The notes under the pieces were generated by a model. It was given only the letters and a program-made list of their open reading frames with translations, made no database searches and was not told the DNA's origin. Of a stretch of DNA of 17,180 nt, positions 12,807 to 17,180 are shown one piece after another. The DNA lies in NCBI GenBank assembly GCA_964568925.1, contig CAZMSJ010000018.1, positions 1 through 17,180 of the forward strand. Reading direction: 5' to 3'. The translations under genes and the position numbers were made by a program. Source of the stretch: CAYQUL01 sp964568925. Its GTDB lineage: Bacteria > Patescibacteriota > Microgenomatia > UBA8517. Numbering within the stretch: position 1 is the stretch's first letter; each line of letters starts with the position of its first letter.

Positions 12807-15800
12807 ATGGCAGACAAATTTAGTCATATTCATCTTCATACCGAGTATTCACTCCTTGATGGATTAACCAAAATAAAGAAATTAACCAATAGAGTTAAGG
12901 AAATGGGCATGAACTCAGTGGCCATGACTGACCACGGTGTTATGTACGGTGCTGTTGAGTTTTATAAGCAGGCCTTAAAAGATGGGGTGAAGCCAATTGT
13001 GGGTATGGAGGCATACACAACGACAATTGATCACACCTTGCGTCCTGAAAGATCAAAATTAGAAACATTCCATTTGTTGCTCCTAGCCAAAGACGAAGAG
13101 GGGTACAAAAACTTGATGAAGATTACTTCAATTGCTCATCTTGAAGGATATTATTATCGACCACGTATAAATAATGAAGTGTTGGCCAAGTATTCAAAAG
13201 GTATTATCGCAACATCAACCTGTCCCGCTGGAGAACTGGCAACACATTTAATTGATGGAGACATGGAGGGTGCACGAAAGACTGTGAAGTGGTTTAAAGA
13301 TGTATTTGGTGAAGATTATTATCTTGAGGTCCAAAGACACAATTATCATTTGCACATTGATCCAACCTCACCTCCAGAAATACAAGCTGAGCAGCGCAAG
13401 ATGACTGATTTTGAACGCATAATCACGGCAGGGGTTGTCGATCTTTCAAAAGAATTTAATATCCCGATTGTTGCAACTAATGATGCTCACTACCTAAACA
13501 AAGAAGATGCCAGTGCCCAGGATGTTTTGGTATGTGTATCAACGGGTAAGCAAGTATCTGAAACAAAACGTATCCGGTTTATTGATACCCCTGAGTACTA
13601 TGTAAAGTCACCAGAGGAAATGGCTGACCTGTTTCCTGATATGCCAGAGGCTCTTACAAACACCGTTGAAGTTGCTGACAAATGTAATCTTGAAATTACC
13701 ACTCTTGGAAAATGGTTCTTTCCAAAGTATGAAGTCCCAAATGGAGAACCTGCTGAAGACTATTTGCGTAAACTTGCATATGAACGATTGCCACAAAAAA
13801 TACAAAATGTGGATGAAGCAACCAAAACTCGTCTTGATTATGAATTGGGAATAATTATCCAAAAAGGGTACGCTCCATACTTTTTGATCGTTATGAGTAT
13901 GGTGAATTGGGCAAATTCACAAGACATTATTACAAACACTCGTGGATCGGCTGCAGGAAGTTTAGTGTCCTTTGTCTTGGGGATCACAACCGTTGACCCA
14001 ATGAAGTATTATCTTCCCTTTGAACGTTTCTTGAATCCATTCCGTCCAACCCCTCCTGATATCGACTTCGACGTTTCCGATGTTCGCCGTGATGACATTA
14101 TTCACTACATCGCTGATACCTATGGTCATGAAAAAGTTGCACAAATATGTACCTTTGGTCGAATGCTTGCACGCGCTTCTGCTCGTGACGTTGCTCGAGT
14201 ACTTGGGTATCCGTATGCCACAGGTGATCGGTTAAGTAAGATGATTCCTCCACCAAAGCAAGGGTTTCCAATCGATATTTCAAAAGCGCTTGCCGCAAAT
14301 CCAGAACTCAAAGCTCTCTATGACTCTGACCGAGATGCAAAGAAGATTCTAGACCTCGCTCGACAAGTTGAAGGAAGTGCTCGGCACATTTCAATTCATG
14401 CGGCAGGTGTTGTTGTTGCCCCGACAGACATTCGTGAATTTAGTCCAGTTCAAAACGATGAACCGGGAGGAAGTAAAATTGTCACCCAATATGAATTCCA
14501 TGCATGTGAAGAAGTTGGGTTAATTAAATTTGATATTTTGGGAATCAGAAATCTTTCTATTTTAGGTTCTGCTATTCAAAATGTGGTGCAAACAAACAAC
14601 ATCAAAGTAAATTTGCAAACAATTCCTTTGGATGACGCGAAAACGTTTGAAATGCTTGGTCGAGGAGAGACGATGGGTGTTTTCCAACTTTCTGGTGGGG
14701 GAATGACTAAGTATTTGATGGACTTGAAGCCAACACGAATCGAAGACTTGATGGCAATGGTGGCCCTCTATCGACCTGGACCAATGGCGGTTATTCCTGA
14801 GTACATTGAACGCAAGCAAAACCCAGGAAAGGTTCGGTTCCTTGATCCACGAATGGAAAAGTTTTTGTCCGCTTCATATGGTTTGATCGTCTATCAGGAT
14901 GACTTGCTCTTCTGTGCCATCGATTTGGCAGGTTACACATGGGAAGAAGCTGATAAGTTCCGTAAAGCTGTTGGAAAGAAGATTCCTGAAGAAATGGCAG
15001 CACAGAAAGAAAAATTCCAATCAGGAATTGTCGCTAATGGACAAACAGCACAATTTGCAGAAACCTTGTGGACCCTGTTTGAACCATTCCAGTCATATGG
15101 ATTTAACAAAGCTCATGCGGCTAGTTACGGAATGGTTGCGTATCAAACCGCATACATGAAGGCAAATTATCCTGTGGAGTATATGGCAGCCTTGATGACC
15201 GCTGAAAGTGGTGACATTGAAAAAATTTCAGCTGCAATTAACGAATGTCGACGTATGGGTATTGTTGTCTTGGCCCCTGACATTAATGAGAGTTTTGTCG
15301 GTTTCACCATTGTTAAAAATGAAGAGTCCTTAAATAACCAGGCGATTCGATTTGGATTGTCTGCAATTAAAAATGTTGGGAAAGCTGCAATTGAAGTGAT
15401 TATCGAAGCACGCAAAGATGGATTGTTCACATCATTTGTTGATTTTTGCCAACGAGTTGATGCACGAAAGGTCAACAAAAAGGTCGTTGAAAGTTTAATT
15501 AAAGTGGGAGCTCTTGAGTCATTTGGAAATCGCGCCTCGTTAATTGATAGCTTGGAAGATATACGGAACAAAACAAAACCTCGAGACAATGGAGCACAAA
15601 TCGGTTTGTTTGGTGAGGAAGAAGAGGAGCTTGCAAAGGCGGCAACAGTGAGTATTACCCATACCTACACCCATTTGCCTGAATATAATGAAGACACCTT
15701 AGTTGGGCTTGAACGGGAATTGATGGGATTTTCTCTTTCAGCTCCGCCAATTCATGAAATGATTAGTGAATTGGCCCCATACAAGACACACCGAATTGAT

Positions 15801-16307
15801 GAGATTTCAGCTGATCATTTACCTAAAGATCCCGTAAAGATTGCAGCAGTTATTAGTGAAGTTCGTGTTGTTATCACTAAAAAGAGTTCTGCTGAAATGG
15901 CTTTTGCGAAGGTTGACGACGGAACCGGGACACTCGATGTGGTTGTTTTCCCAAAGCTGTATGCCCAGACTCGATTGATGTGGGTGGAACAAAAACCAGT
16001 GCTGTTAACCGGAAAGATTGATTCACGAGACGACAAAGCCAACATGCTCTGCGACGCAATTGAAACGATTGAATCGGTAAAGGGGACACAAGGGAACCTT
16101 AAGATTAGTATCCCTGAAGGAACTAACACCAATACCTTGAAAGAACTCAAAGAAATCTTAATGGCTCACCAGGGAGAGCAGAAAGTGACCCTCTCATTTG
16201 AAGGAAAAACACGCCGAGAAGTGGAAGTTCCGTTTGGGGTAACCTGGAATCAAGACCTCTCTCGAAAAATCGCAGTCGCGCTTGAGAAAGGGCGCGTTGC
16301 CAATTAA
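12807..16307 (+). CDS. dnaE: DNA polymerase III subunit alpha
   Basis: This 1166-residue chromosomal replicase is of the DnaE1 type. An N-terminal PHP domain (about 1-270) keeps the metal-site pattern HIHLHTEYS, MTDHG, GMEAY, CPAGE and NDAHY, so it may be an active proofreading exonuclease, unlike the degraded E. coli PHP. The palm has the acidic cluster PDIDFD (Asp418/420/422) and the third carboxylate in LIKFDILGIR (Asp576). YRPGPM and SYGFNKAHAASYG are fingers motifs. QIGLF (931-935) matches the QxxLF beta-clamp-binding pattern. An OB-fold (starting VKIAAVISEVRVV) lies near the C-terminus. There is no intein or split. ATG 12807 is preferred to TTG 12801 from the promoter position. Confidence 0.97.
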   Translation: MADKFSHIHLHTEYSLLDGLTKIKKLTNRVKEMGMNSVAMTDHGVMYGAVEFYKQALKDGVKPIVGMEAYTTTIDHTLRPERSKLETFHLLLLAKDEEGYKNLMKITSIAHLEGYYYRPRINNEVLAKYSKGIIATSTCPAGELATHLIDGDMEGARKTVKWFKDVFGEDYYLEVQRHNYHLHIDPTSPPEIQAEQRKMTDFERIITAGVVDLSKEFNIPIVATNDAHYLNKEDASAQDVLVCVSTGKQVSETKRIRFIDTPEYYVKSPEEMADLFPDMPEALTNTVEVADKCNLEITTLGKWFFPKYEVPNGEPAEDYLRKLAYERLPQKIQNVDEATKTRLDYELGIIIQKGYAPYFLIVMSMVNWANSQDIITNTRGSAAGSLVSFVLGITTVDPMKYYLPFERFLNPFRPTPPDIDFDVSDVRRDDIIHYIADTYGHEKVAQICTFGRMLARASARDVARVLGYPYATGDRLSKMIPPPKQGFPIDISKALAANPELKALYDSDRDAKKILDLARQVEGSARHISIHAAGVVVAPTDIREFSPVQNDEPGGSKIVTQYEFHACEEVGLIKFDILGIRNLSILGSAIQNVVQTNNIKVNLQTIPLDDAKTFEMLGRGETMGVFQLSGGGMTKYLMDLKPTRIEDLMAMVALYRPGPMAVIPEYIERKQNPGKVRFLDPRMEKFLSASYGLIVYQDDLLFCAIDLAGYTWEEADKFRKAVGKKIPEEMAAQKEKFQSGIVANGQTAQFAETLWTLFEPFQSYGFNKAHAASYGMVAYQTAYMKANYPVEYMAALMTAESGDIEKISAAINECRRMGIVVLAPDINESFVGFTIVKNEESLNNQAIRFGLSAIKNVGKAAIEVIIEARKDGLFTSFVDFCQRVDARKVNKKVVESLIKVGALESFGNRASLIDSLEDIRNKTKPRDNGAQIGLFGEEEEELAKAATVSITHTYTHLPEYNEDTLVGLERELMGFSLSAPPIHEMISELAPYKTHRIDEISADHLPKDPVKIAAVISEVRVVITKKSSAEMAFAKVDDGTGTLDVVVFPKLYAQTRLMWVEQKPVLLTGKIDSRDDKANMLCDAIETIESVKGTQGNLKISIPEGTNTNTLKELKEILMAHQGEQKVTLSFEGKTRREVEVPFGVTWNQDLSRKIAVALEKGRVAN

Positions 16308-16330
16308 ATCCCCTTTTAATACACTTGCGC

Positions 16331-16360
16331 TTGCGAAAGCGATAGTATTTCAGGTACAAT
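16331..16360 (+). promoter_or_regulatory. Promoter of rplS, predicted near-leaderless
   Basis: TTGCGA (16331-16336), an 18-bp spacer and TACAAT (16355-16360) predict a start near 16367, four bases before the ATG. A 5-bp hairpin with a GCGA tetraloop, CGCTT/AAGCG (16328-16341), overlaps the -35. It is not followed by a T-tract, so it is a poor terminator for dnaE. Confidence 0.6.
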
Positions 16361-16370
16361 ACGCACACAT

Positions 16371-16760
16371 ATGGCATTACTCGCTACACACAACGAAATT
16401 GAGTTCGGAGTCGGAGACGTTATCCGAGTTCATCAGCGTATCTTTGATTCAGCCACAGCTGACTCAAAGTCTCGTGTCCAGATTTTTGAAGGAATGGTCC
16501 TTGGAATTGGTGGACAGGGTATGGGAAAGAGTGCACGAGTACGAAAAATGAGTGGAACTGTTGGAGTTGAGCTCATTTTCCCTCTTCATGCTCCAGTTAT
16601 TGAAAAGGTAGAAGTTGTCAAAAAAGGTGTTGAAGGTTCAACCCATGCAAAGCTCTACTATGTACGAAACAAGAGTAAGCGAGAAATTGATCGAATCTAC
16701 AGTCGAGTAACCAAGAAAACTGCACCAGTTAAGCCTGTTAAAGCTGCAAAAGCTAAATAA
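16371..16760 (+). CDS. rplS: Ribosomal protein L19 (bL19)
   Basis: This 129-residue large-subunit ribosomal protein lies at the 30S-50S interface. The core shows the family pattern: FGVGDVIRVHQRI, then RVQIFEGMVLGIGGQG, RKMSGTVGVELIFPLHAPVIEKVEVV and AKLYYVRNKS. The last 15 or so residues form a Lys/Ala/Pro-rich tail (VTKKTAPVKPVKAAKAK) beyond the usual core, probably for rRNA contact. It has its own promoter after dnaE. No terminator hairpin is seen after the stop, so some transcripts may run on into the non-coding RNA region. Confidence 0.96.
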   Translation: MALLATHNEIEFGVGDVIRVHQRIFDSATADSKSRVQIFEGMVLGIGGQGMGKSARVRKMSGTVGVELIFPLHAPVIEKVEVVKKGVEGSTHAKLYYVRNKSKREIDRIYSRVTKKTAPVKPVKAAKAK

Positions 16761-16780
16761 GGTTATTCTTCTTCCCCCTC

Positions 16781-16809
16781 TTGCATTTTACTTTTCCCTT
16801 TACTATACT
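16781..16809 (+). promoter_or_regulatory. Strong promoter of the tRNA-like / ncRNA unit
   Basis: TTGCAT (16781-16786), a 17-bp spacer and TATACT (16804-16809) predict transcription start near 16816, about 7 nt before the tRNA-like element. No open reading frame of note follows before the terminator at 17149, so this promoter serves RNA. Confidence 0.75.
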
Positions 16810-16822
16810 ACCCTTTCAGTTT

Positions 16823-16893
16823 GCGCCTGAAGCTCAAGGTTGAGCGCTTATTTGTCCACGTAAGAGGTAGAGGTTCGATTCTTCTCAGGCGCT
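16823..16893 (+). tRNA. tRNA-like element with 8-nt anticodon loop (Gly-like, identity uncertain)
   Basis: The acceptor stem GCGCCTG/CAGGCGC is a perfect 7 bp. The T-arm AGAGG-TTCGATT-CTTCT is canonical apart from one G-U pair. The D-stem GCTC/GAGC is good, but its loop AAGGTT is only 6 nt. Position 8 is A where nearly all tRNAs have U. The anticodon stem CTTAT/GTAAG holds an 8-nt loop TTGTCCAC. Removing one base would give UCC (Gly) with A37, or GUC (Asp) with C37. Discriminator U, C2-G71 and a 4-nt variable loop, as in the tRNA-Gly at 728-801, favour a glycine relationship. Unlike the two other tRNAs in this window, CCA is not encoded. It could be a decayed tRNA, an unusual functional tRNA, or the 5' domain of a longer RNA. 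Confidence 0.6.
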
Positions 16894-16922
16894 TGTACAC
16901 TAAAAATTATTTTATTTTGAAA

Positions 16923-17020
16923 GCAGGTCTAGAAACTTTGATCGCAGTCGCAATCATCGAAATATGACATCTCGCTCCTGTTTCCCCCTTACAGGTGGTC
17001 ATCAGGGAATCTAGATCTGC
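16923..17020 (+). ncRNA. Structured RNA domain 1, unknown family
   Basis: GCAGGTCTAGA (16923-16933) and TCTAGATCTGC (17010-17020) form an 11-bp closing stem with one G-U pair. Inside are a small stem TGAT/ATCA (about 16939-16956) and a nested arm: ATGAC (16964-16968) with GTCAT (16998-17002), enclosing CCTGT/ACAGG (16977-16981/16991-16995) with a C-rich loop (TTCCCCCTT). Together they make a three-way-junction-like fold of about 98 nt. I recognise no known family (not tmRNA, RNase P, SRP, 5S or T-box by their core motifs). It follows the tRNA-like element after an AT-rich spacer with no terminator between them. Confidence 0.5.
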
Positions 17021-17039
17021 AAAAATACTTATTTTGTTA

Positions 17040-17131
17040 GGTGAGTTATCGGGACGAAGACTTTGGCCTAGTTGACCTACACGCAATTACCTTTTCGGGT
17101 CTCGGCAACTCACCAAATATATATTTTTTTT
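17040..17131 (+). ncRNA. Structured RNA domain 2, long imperfect hairpin with T-tract
   Basis: GGTGAGTT (17040-17047) pairs with AACTCACC (17107-17114). CGGGAC (17050-17055) then pairs with GTCTCG (17099-17104, one G-U), and GAAGA with TTTTC extends the stem, leaving an apical region of about 30 nt. AT-rich sequence and eight Ts (17124-17131) follow, so it may itself slow or stop polymerase. No known RNA family was recognised. It may be part of the same transcript as the upstream elements. Confidence 0.45.
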
Positions 17132-17148
17132 CGTCTGGTTCGGGTTTC

Positions 17149-17180
17149 AAGGCAGTGCAATACTACGCACTGCCTTTTTT
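17149..17180 (+). terminator. Strong intrinsic terminator
   Basis: AAGGCAGTGC (17149-17158) and GCACTGCCTT (17167-17176) form a perfect 10-bp stem with an 8-nt loop, followed by Ts to the window edge. It ends the transcription unit that begins near 16816, giving a predicted RNA of about 360 nt. Confidence 0.9.

Noticed and set aside
15167..15589. 140-codon minus-strand ORF inside dnaE
   Set aside because: Antisense to conserved DnaE sequence with no promoter or Shine-Dalgarno site.
16966..17005. Hammerhead-ribozyme-like motifs on the minus strand (CTGATGA, then GAAA, then GTC)
   Set aside because: The bases next to CTGATGA and GTC give a C-A mismatch where stem I must begin, stem II is weak and stem III is at most 3 bp. 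The core order looks fortuitous.
16964..17014. 16-codon ORF (begins MTSRSCF)
   Set aside because: No ribosome binding site or promoter at a leaderless distance, and it lies entirely within the paired arms of the structured RNA domain.
16823..17020. tmRNA (including a permuted form)
   Set aside because: The tRNA-like part has a full anticodon arm, no G3-U70 pair, and no tag frame ending in Ala-Ala before a stop. A short frame near 16945 (GCAGTCGCA...) does not resemble a proteolysis tag.
1..17180. CRISPR arrays, insertion sequences, prophage genes or integrases
   Set aside because: No repeated direct spacers, transposase or integrase motifs, or terminal inverted repeats were seen on either strand.

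Overview
The window looks like a piece of a small AT-rich genome from the Candidate Phyla Radiation (Patescibacteria), probably Parcubacteria-like. This is inferred from the style of the DnaE, L19, PolX, LemA and HtpX proteins, the short intergenic gaps, and gatCAB with a transporter gene inside it. No database search was possible. TGA is used as a normal stop (polX, gatC, gatA, MFS gene), so the SR1/Gracilibacteria code is not in use.

Layout: (1) 1-1940 holds a hairpin, a membrane-anchored CHRD-like protein, tRNA-Gly(CCC), a two-LysM membrane protein and tRNA-Asp(GUC); the last three are on the minus strand. (2) 1944-5352 is a plus-strand run of polX (repair polymerase plus PHP exonuclease), lemA and htpX. 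(3) 5417-7534 is a ClpB disaggregase without its N-domain. (4) 7585-11871 is a tight operon gatC-gatA-MFS transporter-gatB in which every junction is an ATGA overlap. (5) 11876-12780 is a self-contained pair of convergent unknown genes with consensus promoters, Shine-Dalgarno sites and facing terminators. (6) 12807-16307 is dnaE (replicative polymerase). (7) 16371-16760 is rplS (ribosomal protein L19). (8) 16781-17180 has no protein gene. It carries a strong promoter, a tRNA-like element with an 8-nt anticodon loop, two further structured RNA domains and a strong intrinsic terminator.

Two things stand out. First, six plus-strand gene or operon starts (CHRD-like gene, polX, clpB, gatC, dnaE, rplS) have a -10 box whose predicted transcription start falls about 0-5 nt from the ATG. 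These messages should be leaderless or nearly so, while downstream genes are reached by overlap or, for lemA, by a perfect Shine-Dalgarno site. The two unknown genes differ, with leaders of about 24 nt and good Shine-Dalgarno sites. Second, the right end encodes what looks like a transcribed non-coding RNA unit of about 360 nt that fits no RNA family I can recognise.

The gene content is mostly housekeeping: replication and repair (dnaE, polX), translation (gatCAB, rplS, tRNAs) and protein or envelope quality control (clpB, htpX, lemA, LysM protein). Gat provides Gln-tRNA(Gln) and/or Asn-tRNA(Asn) by transamidation, as in organisms that lack the direct synthetases.
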